Of a stretch of DNA of 47,047 bases, positions 26,332-33,323 are shown piece after piece. Origin of the DNA: a virus. Below the pieces are notes generated by a model. That model saw nothing but the letters and a program-made list of their open reading frames with translations. It was not told where the DNA came from and ran no database searches. A program made the position numbers and the translations under genes. Within the stretch, counting starts at the first letter, position 1. Every line of letters starts with the position of its first letter. The stretch lies in the IMG/VR virus record IMGVR_UViG_3300030116_002682, positions 15,838 through 62,884 of that record. The stretch is one strand, 5' to 3'.

Positions 26332-26569
26332 CCCTATGATGATGTGGAACATTATTATAACTGTGGTTTTAGGACCATTTGCGTGGGCATTTTCTAAAAT
26401 GTTTTCAGAAGTAAAAAGATTACAAATACTTCTAAACAAAACAAGAGAAGATTTAGCAAAAGATTATGCCACAAAATCCGAGCTTCACAATGAAACTAGA
26501 GAAATCAAGGAGTTAGTGTTAAGAATAGAAAACAAACTTGACAGGTTCATTGAGAAGCAAAATGGTTGA
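26321..26569 (+). CDS. Membrane-anchored coiled-coil protein, possible spanin
   Basis: This 82-residue protein has one N-terminal transmembrane segment ('MMMWNIIITVVLGPFAWAF', residues about 6-24) followed by a charged coiled coil. That is the topology of an inner-membrane spanin. No lipobox partner was found. It overlaps both lysozyme and the next gene. A second holin or antiholin is an alternative. Confidence 0.5.
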   Translation: MNLDPMMMWNIIITVVLGPFAWAFSKMFSEVKRLQILLNKTREDLAKDYATKSELHNETREIKELVLRIENKLDRFIEKQNG

Positions 26570-27203
26570 ACCAGTTACAATCCTCACAGGAATTGCTCTA
26601 GTTAAGAAAAGTGTAGATTTCGTAAAACAACAAATAGAAACTTGTAACGATATTGGTGATATTATTGGTCATATAGATAAAGCTATGACTGGTGAGCAAC
26701 AAGTTATAAAAGCAAGAGATAAATCAGGTGCAGACCCATTTGCAGTAGGTACTGTAGCTCAAGAAATTATTGATGCAAAACTAGCAAGGGAACAATTAAA
26801 TGATTTACGAAATCTTGTTAATTATAGGTTTGGTCCGGGAACTTGGGAATTTATATTACAAGAAAGAAAAAAAAGAATAGATGCACAAAAACAAGCTATT
26901 AAAGAAGCTAAGGCTGCAAAATTAAGGAAACAACAAGAAATAGCAGAATATATAAAATATGGTTTTATAACAGTAGCAGTTATATTGTTTATAAGTGTAG
27001 CTATAGGTATCACTATAAAGTTTTTTGTATCGGCAACTAACAAAGTGTATGCACATAATGTTGAACAAGATGATGGTAGTTGTAAGCTTTACGATTATAA
27101 ATATTTTTTAATTTGTATGAATGAAGGCAGAGGTTATGCTGATACAGAATTATATTTAGATTATCAAAGAAAAAAAGATAATTGGATAATAGAAAAAGAT
27201 TGA
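26562..27203 (+). CDS. Conserved phage membrane protein near lysis genes
   Basis: I chose the ATG at 26562 (213 residues) because the resulting 'MVEPVTILTGIALVKKSVDF' is the usual start of a family I recognise from marine phages. The middle has 'VAQEIIDAKLAREQLNDLRNLVNYRFGPGTW' and a basic helix. A transmembrane segment ('YGFITVAVILFISVAIGITI', about residues 139-158) and a short soluble tail with two Cys follow. Function unknown. It may belong to lysis or to entry. Confidence 0.6.
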   Translation: MVEPVTILTGIALVKKSVDFVKQQIETCNDIGDIIGHIDKAMTGEQQVIKARDKSGADPFAVGTVAQEIIDAKLAREQLNDLRNLVNYRFGPGTWEFILQERKKRIDAQKQAIKEAKAAKLRKQQEIAEYIKYGFITVAVILFISVAIGITIKFFVSATNKVYAHNVEQDDGSCKLYDYKYFLICMNEGRGYADTELYLDYQRKKDNWIIEKD

Positions 27204-27234
27204 TTCTTTTAAAAACATTACTACTATAATAAAG

Positions 27235-27313
27235 CGAACTAGATTTATAAACAAAAACAAGTGTTAATAATATGGGGATATGTTACTATATGTTGAGTTT
27301 GGCTTCTAGTTCG
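27235..27313. terminator. Inverted repeat between convergent operons
   Basis: CGAACTAGA (27235-27243) is a perfect inverted repeat of TCTAGTTCG (27305-27313). A smaller ATAT-GGGG-ATAT hairpin lies in the 61-base loop. The right arm ends exactly at the stop codon of the leftward gene. It lies between the end of the late and early operons, so a bidirectional transcription-ending or RNA-stabilising structure is likely, although no T-run follows. Confidence 0.45.
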
Positions 27314-27733
27314 TTATTCATATCCATCATTTAAAATTTTTCTAGCTTTTTGCACACTACTAAACTTGTCTACATTACTGTAAACTTTAGCTTTTTTATG
27401 CCATCTACCTCTAGCACCAGCCTTACCTGCTTTGCTTTTCTTTTCTACTAAATCTTGTATTTTAGCTTTAATTTGCTTAATTCTTTTTTGTGTTACTTTT
27501 TCTCCATTATCTATTAACAAAGGAAAGACATTAGCCATTAGCTTTTCATATTTCTTATTATCTCTTATCCCTAAAATGTTAGGTATATGCCTTTTAAATA
27601 AGCTACAATCATCTTGTAGATACATTGTGGCTATAATAGTTATGTAAGCACCTTTTTCCTCTAAAGTTAATACAGAGGTATCTGCTAGCCAATCTGCTGG
27701 ATAAAATGGAAAGTAAAATAATTTCTCTTTCAT
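27314..27733 (-). CDS. DUF1376 (YdaU-like) protein
   Basis: This 139-residue protein has the DUF1376 signature 'FYFPFYPADWLADTSVLTLEEKGAYITII' at the N-terminus, with 'LYLQDD'-like and 'VFPLLIDNGEKVTQKRI' later. The C-terminus is basic. The family is found in phage replication modules and is often treated as a replication-initiation or helicase-loading factor. It is the last gene of the early operon and overlaps the Cro-like gene by four bases. Confidence 0.75.
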   Translation of the reverse strand: MKEKLFYFPFYPADWLADTSVLTLEEKGAYITIIATMYLQDDCSLFKRHIPNILGIRDNKKYEKLMANVFPLLIDNGEKVTQKRIKQIKAKIQDLVEKKSKAGKAGARGRWHKKAKVYSNVDKFSSVQKARKILNDGYE

Positions 27734-27915
27734 ACTTCCTCCATAATTTTAGTATAAGATAAATTATAAGTGTCTTTTATTTTTTTTATAAGCTTAACAC
27801 TTAAACTTCTCTTGCCTTGAAATAACAAAGTTACCATAGCTTCAGATATATCTAAATCTCTAGCTATCTGTGATTTTGATATTTTCTTTTTTTGCATTAT
27901 TGTATCTAATATCAT
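27730..27915 (-). CDS. Cro/CI-type HTH regulator
   Basis: This 61-residue protein is essentially one XRE helix-turn-helix: 'ISKSQIARDLDISEAMVTLLFQGKRSLSVKLIKKI'. It is small like Cro and lacks the CI cleavage domain. Being at the end of the early operon, it could build up and repress the three early promoters that carry the TTTAC-N5-GTAAA operator. That link is inference. Confidence 0.75.
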   Translation of the reverse strand: MILDTIMQKKKISKSQIARDLDISEAMVTLLFQGKRSLSVKLIKKIKDTYNLSYTKIMEEV

Positions 27916-28079
27916 TTTTTTCCTTTCTTAATTAATTTTTCGTAACATTCTTCGCAGTAAAATTTAAACTTGTGGTAATGTGCTGCAACATTATCACAAA
28001 AACTACATAGCTTATGATGTATAAGTTTTTTCCAATGATTACTTGTACTATCTTTTTGTATTATTTTCTTTTTAGCCAC
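27912..28079 (-). CDS. Small zinc-ribbon protein
   Basis: A GTG-started ORF of 55 residues carries LCSFCDNVAAHYH followed by YCEECY, two CX2C pairs spaced as in a zinc ribbon. Its stop overlaps the Cro-like start as ATGA. Its start overlaps the upstream small gene by eight bases, which supports it as a coupled operon member. No ATG is available in frame. Function unknown. Confidence 0.55.
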   Translation of the reverse strand: MAKKKIIQKDSTSNHWKKLIHHKLCSFCDNVAAHYHKFKFYCEECYEKLIKKGKK

Positions 28080-28242
28080 TTTTCTTCTCTCTTATTTCTT
28101 TTGCTCTAACATAATCATCTTGTTCTTCTGGTGTACGCAAGGTAAATCCTTCTTTTAGTAAATCAAATAATTTACTTTCTACATCAAATTTACTTGGTCT
28201 TGTCTTAAACTCCATTTTATAATTTATAATATATTTACTCAT
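28072..28242 (-). CDS. Small hypothetical protein
   Basis: This 56-residue charged ORF starts at an ATG overlapping the helicase stop by eight bases (ATGAGTAA). An internal ATG at 28215 would give 47 residues starting MEFKTRPSKFDVESK. It contains a helical 'LFDLLKEGFTLRTPEEQDDYVRAKEIREKK'. Not recognised. Operon overlap on both sides supports expression. Confidence 0.5.
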   Translation of the reverse strand: MSKYIINYKMEFKTRPSKFDVESKLFDLLKEGFTLRTPEEQDDYVRAKEIREKKSG

Positions 28243-29707
28243 AACTTTTATTTAACCCCTCAAAACAACCAGTATCAAGATTCATATATACATCTAATAT
28301 TCTAGGATAACCAAGTTCCTCATATCTAGTTTTGCAAACTGTAAACATAGCTTCTGTATTTCTTGAACCATCTTCGTTTTCAAATTTATCTCTCCATAAA
28401 CTAAATATATGGTCTGGTTTATTATTCCAATGGGCACTACCAGCAATAGAATAAGCACTAGGTGGTGCATTGGACATCTTAGCATCTGGTTTACTTGGGT
28501 GAGCAAGTATCATTATATGTATATCTAAATGTTTAGCTAAAGATGTAAGATAATCTAAGCTACGACCTATCCATTGTGTCTCACTACCTTTAACAAAATC
28601 TGGCATATCCAATTTATTCCAAGGGTCAAGTATAAAAGCTGATATACCAAATCTTGCTTTCATATCGGATATTTTATCACACACCCAGTCAAAGTTAGGA
28701 CTGTTATTAGGGTGATTAAGAAATACAAATTGTTTACGAATAAAATCATCAGCTTCTTGTTTTTCTTCATCTGTCATTCTCCATTCTAATTTAGTATGAT
28801 AAAATGTTCTAATATTTCTACGAACATAAGGTTTTACTCTAGTTTCTCCACTAAACATACCAATAGTACAATTATATTGTTTAGCTATGTTTGTCCAAAG
28901 TTGTATAGCAAATGATGTTTTGCCATGACCTGGAAATCCAGTAAATACAGATACCATACCAGCACCTAGCATAAACTTATCGTCCCAAGCCTTTATATTA
29001 GGATTAAATAATTTTACTTTAGGTGGGTCTGGTATGTCATCTAATCCGTAAACACCTTCTATTGGAAATTCTATAAGACCTTCATTTATTTGCCATCTTA
29101 AATCATCTTTACCCCACATAATTAAAGCTTCATTAGTATCTTTAATACCATCTGGAAAGTTAAAATATTTACATTTGCTATGAGTTAGTATGCTAGCTAA
29201 ATCTTGCCTTAGTGCTAATCCACTTTCGTCATTATCTGTTAATAATACAAAACTTCTAACATTTTGTAATCCTTGCTCTAAAGCATCTAATACATATTTA
29301 TACTTTCTTTGTATGTGTGGTTCTTCTGTGGGTTTTGCTACAGCACCTGTTGGTACACTTAAAATACAATCCAAATCAAAACCAGCTTCATATAAAGCTA
29401 AAGCATCAAATTCACCTTCAACAATATAAATTGTATTGTTAGCTAAATTGTTAGATTTTAAAACATTATCTAAATTATAAAACCTTTGCTCTCCACCTTT
29501 TTGTTGTTTAAAAAGTTTTTCGTGTATTGCTCTTGCTTTATAATTTACCCTATTACCTTCTAAATCATAATAACCAAAAACAATACTTTCGTGCTTTTCA
29601 TTACCAAACTGTGCCAGTCCACTTTCTATTTTTAAATCCGTAAGAGTTTTCTTGCTTATCTTTCTTTTCTCTGCGAACTGTATTATGTTTTGTGAAATTT
29701 CTTTCAT
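28235..29707 (-). CDS. Primase-helicase (TOPRIM plus RecA/DnaB-like)
   Basis: This is a T7 gp4-like protein without its zinc finger. The TOPRIM part has 'YIVEGEFDALALYEAGF' and 'VLLTDNDESGLALRQ' (acidic residues about 85-170). The helicase part has Walker A 'GFPGHGKTSFA' and Walker B-like 'ISAFILDPWNKLD', then an 'IMILAHPSKP' motif. I chose the ATG at 29707 (490 residues) because AAAGGAGGTGAG lies just upstream; a GTG at 29716 is also open. The missing N-terminal zinc domain is encoded by the overlapping ORF at 29601-29876. Confidence 0.85.
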   Translation of the reverse strand: MKEISQNIIQFAEKRKISKKTLTDLKIESGLAQFGNEKHESIVFGYYDLEGNRVNYKARAIHEKLFKQQKGGEQRFYNLDNVLKSNNLANNTIYIVEGEFDALALYEAGFDLDCILSVPTGAVAKPTEEPHIQRKYKYVLDALEQGLQNVRSFVLLTDNDESGLALRQDLASILTHSKCKYFNFPDGIKDTNEALIMWGKDDLRWQINEGLIEFPIEGVYGLDDIPDPPKVKLFNPNIKAWDDKFMLGAGMVSVFTGFPGHGKTSFAIQLWTNIAKQYNCTIGMFSGETRVKPYVRRNIRTFYHTKLEWRMTDEEKQEADDFIRKQFVFLNHPNNSPNFDWVCDKISDMKARFGISAFILDPWNKLDMPDFVKGSETQWIGRSLDYLTSLAKHLDIHIMILAHPSKPDAKMSNAPPSAYSIAGSAHWNNKPDHIFSLWRDKFENEDGSRNTEAMFTVCKTRYEELGYPRILDVYMNLDTGCFEGLNKSYE

Positions 29708-29876
29708 AGAACTCACCTCCTTTTGTATTACAATGATGGCAATAAAAAACTACACCATCAGTTTTAATGGTTACACTTAAACTTTTGTCTTTTTTATTTC
29801 TTCTAGTATGACTACACTCTGGACATTTATATTTACCAGAGTAAGTTAAAGACAAAAGCCAATCTCTAGTTATCAT
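29601..29876 (-). CDS. Primase zinc-binding domain as a separate ORF
   Basis: This 91-residue ORF has a CPEC and a CHHC-N pair (residues about 18-21 and 46-49), with 'DKSLSVTIKTDGVVFYCHHCN' as in the T7-type primase zinc-binding domain. Beyond the domain it runs 107 bases into the helicase gene in another frame. It may act in trans, or be joined to the helicase by frameshifting. T7 makes full-length and zinc-less gp4 from one frame, so splitting across frames is unusual. Confidence 0.7.
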   Translation of the reverse strand: MITRDWLLSLTYSGKYKCPECSHTRRNKKDKSLSVTIKTDGVVFYCHHCNTKGGEFYERNFTKHNTVRREKKDKQENSYGFKNRKWTGTVW

Positions 29877-30099
29877 TTATTTTCTCTGTTAAATGATACT
29901 CAGCAAAATGATTCTTCTTAACTCCATTATTTTTCATTTTAGTTTCTATATCATATCCTTCTTTTCTTAATGTATGAATAATAGCACCTAACCTGAAACT
30001 GCCATATAAATTAAGTGCTTCTAGTGGATTTATTTTTTTGTTTTCTTCCAAATGTTTTAGCACTAATTCTTTTTGCGTTAGCTTTTTTTCTTCTGTCAT
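29866..30099 (-). CDS. Small winged-HTH protein
   Basis: I take the ATG at 30099 (77 residues) because AAGGAGG lies six bases upstream. The longer frame upstream overlaps the HNH gene. 'MTEEKKLTQKELVLKHLEENKKINPLEALNLYGSFRLGAIIHTLRKEGYDI' is a phage helix-turn-helix pattern with a short wing. It may bind DNA as a replication or regulatory factor. It overlaps the zinc-domain start by eleven bases. Confidence 0.65.
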   Translation of the reverse strand: MTEEKKLTQKELVLKHLEENKKINPLEALNLYGSFRLGAIIHTLRKEGYDIETKMKNNGVKKNHFAEYHLTEKINDN

Positions 30100-30460
30100 T
30101 ATCTTCCTCCTTGTTATATGGGCTAGCATTCCAAACTTTTTGTACTGTAAGAATACCAAACCTTGAATTAAAAACTTCTTGTTGAAAAAAATTGTATTCG
30201 TTACCGAGCATATGTAATTCTCTATGATGTTTTTCACATAAAGGAATTACATCTTTATCTCCAGCTCGTAATCCCATACCTCTAGCTGAATAGAAAGGTT
30301 TTAATAAATGATGAGCTTGTATTATATTATACTCACCACACTTAGATGGGTTTGTTGGTGCTATACCAGCCATTTCTAAATTTTTAAAATGTGTTTTGAT
30401 ACAGCACTCTAAACTAGCTACCCATTCCAAGTGTTTTCTATTGGTATACCTTTTTGGCAT
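30011..30460 (-). CDS. HNH-type protein (DUF968/Ref-like)
   Basis: This 149-residue protein has 'HLEWVASLECC', 'IIQAHHLLKPF' and 'VIPLCEKHHRELHMLGNE', which give the Cys and His cluster of an HNH/treble-clef nuclease of the Ref/DUF968 type common in phage recombination modules. Its Lys/Arg-rich tail overlaps the next gene by 89 bases in another frame. It probably acts in DNA recombination or processing with the exonuclease upstream. Confidence 0.7.
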   Translation of the reverse strand: MPKRYTNRKHLEWVASLECCIKTHFKNLEMAGIAPTNPSKCGEYNIIQAHHLLKPFYSARGMGLRAGDKDVIPLCEKHHRELHMLGNEYNFFQQEVFNSRFGILTVQKVWNASPYNKEEDNDRRKKANAKRISAKTFGRKQKNKSTRST

Positions 30461-30930
30461 TAATAGCTATTTCCTTCATCTAATGCTTTGTGCGTAGCTA
30501 CTACACCATTAAAATAATTATCTAAAATAAATTTTAATTTTTGTGAAGGTGTCCAATCTGATTGTCTGTTAACGCAACTTTGCAGCACTATAAGATAATC
30601 TTTAGGTGTCATTGTTGGCCTTACATCTTCTCCACCTTCATAAACTTTATTTATTACTTTTGCTTGTGGAAATGCTTGTTTAATCTCTGGTGGCATATCT
30701 GCGTTTACATCTTTAATAGGTTCAAACTTATTAATCCACTTATTACCAAACTTGTCTGGTGAAAAATCTACTTCTATGTTATCGCCTTCTTGTACTTGTG
30801 CTATACCACTTTTTGCATTTGCAAAATATTTAATACCAGAAGTTGTTGTAATTCTATAAGACTTTCTACCATTTGGATTTTCTTCCGTTGGTTGAGTGGG
30901 TGCTTCTAGCTTACTAACTGTTATCTGCAT
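30460..30930 (-). CDS. OB-fold-like protein, possible ssDNA-binding protein
   Basis: I chose the ATG at 30930 (156 residues) because AAGGAG sits just upstream. The first 70 residues look beta-rich with an OB-like alternation ('KSYRITTTSGIKYFANAK', 'VQEGDNIEVDFSPDKFGNKWINKF'). The C-terminal half is helical. It is encoded between the exonuclease and HNH genes, where phage ssDNA-binding proteins often lie. The assignment is tentative. Its leader forms a strong predicted pseudoknot (30949-31015), as is known for the T4 gene 32 mRNA. Confidence 0.45.
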   Translation of the reverse strand: MQITVSKLEAPTQPTEENPNGRKSYRITTTSGIKYFANAKSGIAQVQEGDNIEVDFSPDKFGNKWINKFEPIKDVNADMPPEIKQAFPQAKVINKVYEGGEDVRPTMTPKDYLIVLQSCVNRQSDWTPSQKLKFILDNYFNGVVATHKALDEGNSY

Positions 30931-30948
30931 TATATTCTCCTTATTGGG

Positions 30949-31015
30949 TGGCATTGTATAAAAGGGTAAGAAGCTAACCAAAACCCCAACAATGCCATAA
31001 TTAATAAAGCTTCTT
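30949..31015 (-). promoter_or_regulatory. Predicted H-type RNA pseudoknot upstream of OB-like gene
   Basis: Two perfect helices interlock. TGGCATTGT (30949-30957) pairs with ACAATGCCA (30989-30997). AAGAAGCT (30968-30975), in the loop of the first helix, pairs with AGCTTCTT (31008-31015). A further GGGT/ACCC pair (30964-30967/30983-30986) extends the first helix. It fills the gap between the exonuclease stop (31022) and the ribosome site of the 30930 ATG. It could control translation of that gene. Confidence 0.6.
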
Positions 31016-31021
31016 TTAACA

Positions 31022-31804
31022 TTATTTCTTACTCTTTAAGAAATTATGTATCTGCAAATAGTTTTTCCATATTTGCAAATCCTCTACATAGCTATCTATA
31101 TCATAAAGGTGTTCTCTTATTTCCTTAGTTTCTTTATCTATAGCCACGATTAATCTATTAAATGGTTCTCTGCCTAGTTCATTACAAAGTGCATACATAT
31201 AGCCACATAATTGTATTCGCCATAATTTGCCACTTGATTTCTTAGTTACTGTTTTCCAATCTACTAAACATTCACCATATTTTTTATGCTCTATCCAACA
31301 ATCAAACTTTCCAGCATAAGGCAATACACTATTGTCATATACCAAATATTCAACTGCGTGTACTTTTCTAATATTAGAATTTAAATATTCATACATTGGA
31401 TATTGCATAAGTCTTATCTCATTATCTTGTTTGCTATGACCTTTATGATACCCAGTTTCTGCCATATTACCTCTAAGATAACTTTCTATAAAATTATGTA
31501 TAATAGTCCCTATCATAGCTTGGTTTGTCCATTTTTTTTCTGCTAGCTTTTTAATATCAAATAGCTTTTCTTGTAAGTCGGTAAGGTCATTTACTCTTAA
31601 CAAACCAGAATTAGGTAATTCTTCTACCAATGTTTCTAAATAGTTTTTGCGACCAGCCATAGCACCAATGCCAAAGCCATCATCTCCTTTTATTATACCA
31701 CTGACACTTGATGGTGATATTTTTTTACCATCGTCATTAACATAATATCTGTGGTTGCCTTCACTAAATTTAATCTCAATATTTTTAAACTTTCTAATCT
31801 CCAT
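31022..31804 (-). CDS. PD-(D/E)XK exonuclease-like protein
   Basis: The 260-residue form from ATG 31804 is preferred, as it starts MEIRKFKNIEIKFSEGNHRY, a common opening of phage Cas4/RecB-like exonucleases. Catalytic features are 'LPYAGKFDCWI' (Asp) and 'GECLVDWKTVTKK' (Asp and Lys of the D-x-K core), then 'WRIQLCGYMYAL' helix with Gln. It probably makes single-stranded DNA for recombination with the OB-like and HNH proteins. Confidence 0.75.
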   Translation of the reverse strand: MEIRKFKNIEIKFSEGNHRYYVNDDGKKISPSSVSGIIKGDDGFGIGAMAGRKNYLETLVEELPNSGLLRVNDLTDLQEKLFDIKKLAEKKWTNQAMIGTIIHNFIESYLRGNMAETGYHKGHSKQDNEIRLMQYPMYEYLNSNIRKVHAVEYLVYDNSVLPYAGKFDCWIEHKKYGECLVDWKTVTKKSSGKLWRIQLCGYMYALCNELGREPFNRLIVAIDKETKEIREHLYDIDSYVEDLQIWKNYLQIHNFLKSKK

Positions 31805-31952
31805 TTTTTTTGCCTTTCTTTTTAAAATAGCTAAGTGTAACAATAGGTAATAATTTTTGTTTTTTCTTATCTACTTTAACTGCTATTGCTCTTGTCAACA
31901 TATTTACTTTACCTACTTTCTTAGTTTCAAATTTAATAATTTTTTTACTCAT
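31794..31952 (-). CDS. Small basic hypothetical protein
   Basis: This 52-residue Lys-rich ORF (MSKKIIKFETKKVGKVNML, then VKVDKKKQKLLPIVTLSYFKKK) starts at ATG 31952 and overlaps the exonuclease start by eleven bases. Not recognised. Support comes from the operon overlap and from filling the gap between flanking genes. Confidence 0.5.
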   Translation of the reverse strand: MSKKIIKFETKKVGKVNMLTRAIAVKVDKKKQKLLPIVTLSYFKKKGKKNGD

Positions 31953-31959
31953 TACAATC

Positions 31960-32034
31960 TCACAAAGTTAATAAATAAAGGTAGCAGTATAAAAGTACCA
32001 ATGACCCATATACTGCTGCAAAAATAAATTTCAT
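31960..32034 (-). CDS. 24-residue hydrophobic peptide, possible membrane microprotein
   Basis: An ATG at 32034 overlaps the upstream stop as ATGA and opens a 24-residue ORF, MKFIFAAVYGSLVLLYCYLY followed by LLTL. That is one transmembrane length with a Lys at position 2. The overlap suggests coupled translation. It could act on the host membrane, but it may be fortuitous. Confidence 0.35.
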   Translation of the reverse strand: MKFIFAAVYGSLVLLYCYLYLLTL

Positions 32035-32234
32035 TTTAAATCTTTAAATGAATTGATAGCTACTGACGGAGATAATATTTCTTCTATACTTTCTGTTCCA
32101 TTTCTAAAAGTAACCAATTTATATAACCATAAATCCATATCAAAATATAACTTAGCAAAACCACCTTCTATGTGTTTCATATCCATTTCTGGTGATAGCT
32201 TACCTGTAATTCCTGTTACTTTATTATTTTGCAT
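32031..32234 (-). CDS. Small hypothetical protein
   Basis: This 67-residue protein has 'MQNNKVTGITGKLSPEMDMKHIEGGFAKLYFDMDLWLYKLVTF', a mixed alpha/beta pattern that is not recognised. It has a clear AAGGAG ribosome site and overlaps the upstream gene by eleven bases. Early-operon location suggests a host-takeover or replication accessory role. Confidence 0.55.
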   Translation of the reverse strand: MQNNKVTGITGKLSPEMDMKHIEGGFAKLYFDMDLWLYKLVTFRNGTESIEEILSPSVAINSFKDLK

Positions 32235-32484
32235 TTTTATTCTCCTTTTCTAAATCTGCTTGTTGATTCCAATATCTATCTTCTTCTTCCATAACATTTA
32301 TAAGATAAGATAATATATTTTGCATCGAATCATTAGCTTGATTATTAATTCTTAATAAGTCAATTCTCTTTTCTATTGGATAAGGTTTATCATCATTAAT
32401 AATATCGTTTCGTTGTTTAGCTATAGCAACATAATCTTTTAATTGGTCTATAACTTTTAATAATTCTGGTGTTGTTAAACTCAT
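32224..32484 (-). CDS. Small helical hypothetical protein
   Basis: This 86-residue, probably all-helical protein ('LLKVIDQLKDYVAIAKQRND', 'MQNILSYLINVMEEEDRYW') has charged ends. It has an AGGAG ribosome site and overlaps the upstream gene by four bases. Not recognised. Confidence 0.55.
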   Translation of the reverse strand: MSLTTPELLKVIDQLKDYVAIAKQRNDIINDDKPYPIEKRIDLLRINNQANDSMQNILSYLINVMEEEDRYWNQQADLEKENKNAK

Positions 32485-32768
32485 TTTTTTACTCCTATTA
32501 AATGGTGATGACCATTTCTTATATCATCTTCATATTCTTCTTTACGAATTTCTTCTTCTTCTTTTTCCATTTCTTCTAATGTTGCAACCATTTCTTTTCC
32601 CTTTGTAATAAGTTTTCTTAACTCTTTTAAAGGCACATATTTGTATGCTAACTCAATTATGTCATCGTGAATTTCACCCATATCAAATTTGGTTTCACTC
32701 AAACCACATTCTTTAGTAGCAACATTTATTAACTCATCTCTTACTTTTTTTCTAATCTTACTTTTCAT
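32481..32768 (-). CDS. Small charged hypothetical protein
   Basis: The ATG at 32768 (95 residues) is preferred because GAGGAG lies seven bases upstream. The protein is helical with a long Glu-rich coiled stretch ('MVATLEEMEKEEEEIRKEEYEDD') and a His-rich tail. Not recognised. Confidence 0.55.
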   Translation of the reverse strand: MKSKIRKKVRDELINVATKECGLSETKFDMGEIHDDIIELAYKYVPLKELRKLITKGKEMVATLEEMEKEEEEIRKEEYEDDIRNGHHHLIGVKK

Positions 32769-32769
32769 A

Positions 32770-33042
32770 TTAAAACTCCTCACAAGTTGTTAAATCTAAT
32801 TTTGCTTTTAACTGCTTTGGTATTCTTAAAAAGAAACATTCGTCATCTTCAAAAAAATGACCTTTGTTTTTTTCAGCAACTTGCTCTAAAAATTCAAAAA
32901 GTTTTAATTTGTTTTTAGGTCTGCCGTCTTTTTTTAATGTAAATAAATCGTGTAATACAAAAGTAACAGAACCATCTTTTTCAGATATAATATCACAGTC
33001 CTCTATAAACTTTTGTAATCTATTAATATTTGTTTTTGTCAT
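32770..33042 (-). CDS. Small hypothetical protein
   Basis: This 90-residue protein has 'MTKTNINRLQKFIEDCDIISEKDGSVTFVLHDLFTLKKDGRPKNK', with an alpha/beta pattern and a basic centre. It has the stereotyped AAGGAGCTAA ribosome site. Not recognised. Confidence 0.55.
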   Translation of the reverse strand: MTKTNINRLQKFIEDCDIISEKDGSVTFVLHDLFTLKKDGRPKNKLKLFEFLEQVAEKNKGHFFEDDECFFLRIPKQLKAKLDLTTCEEF

Positions 33043-33055
33043 TGTTAGCTCCTTT

Positions 33056-33241
33056 TTAATTAAAATAAAAATTCCAAAATTCTTCTCTGTCTGCTTTTAT
33101 ATCTGTAGCAATCTCATCTACCTTTATATAAATAGCATCAAACCTCTCGTCTGCATCTTCTACTTTATTACTAAGTAACCAGTTATGTTCGTCCACTAAC
33201 TGCTCTACTAATTGTTCTTGGTTGTGTGTTAAGTTGTACAT
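33056..33241 (-). CDS. Small acidic hypothetical protein
   Basis: This 61-residue acidic helical protein ('QEQLVEQLVDEHNWLLSNKVEDADERFDAIY') is the first gene behind promoter P3 and its paired operators (33270-33321). It has a strong AAAGGAGCTAA ribosome site. Small acidic first genes of phage early operons often target host proteins or mimic DNA, but there is no motif to prove this. Confidence 0.55.
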   Translation of the reverse strand: MYNLTHNQEQLVEQLVDEHNWLLSNKVEDADERFDAIYIKVDEIATDIKADREEFWNFYFN

Positions 33242-33269
33242 ATTTAGCTCCTTTTTTTATTATGTAATT

Positions 33270-33298
33270 ATTTTATTTCGTAATTTACTAAATGTAAA
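33270..33298 (-). promoter_or_regulatory. Early promoter P3 with overlapping operator
   Basis: On the minus strand: -35 TTTACA (33298-33293), a 17-base spacer and -10 TAAAAT (33275-33270). The operator TTTAC-N5-GTAAA overlaps the -35 and spacer at 33284-33298. A second operator lies upstream at 33306-33321. It drives the genes from 33241 leftward. Confidence 0.6.
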
Positions 33299-33305
33299 CA
33301 CATAA

Positions 33306-33321
33306 TTTACAAACAGTTAAA
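33306..33321. promoter_or_regulatory. Upstream operator copy at P3
   Basis: TTTACAAACAGTTAAA differs at one base from the minus-strand copy at P2 (34787-34802). Its centre is about 22.5 bases from the operator overlapping P3. The same distance separates the two copies at P1, close to two helical turns. Confidence 0.55.
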
Positions 33322-33323
33322 AA

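Noticed and set aside
29190-29429. Plus-strand ORF inside the helicase gene
   Set aside because: It is antisense to the TOPRIM region and has low-complexity residues and no ribosome site. It is a shadow of the real gene.
29866-30237. A 123-residue protein starting at 30237
   Set aside because: The first 46 residues overlap the HNH gene in another frame. The ATG at 30099 has a perfect ribosome site and begins the HTH domain.
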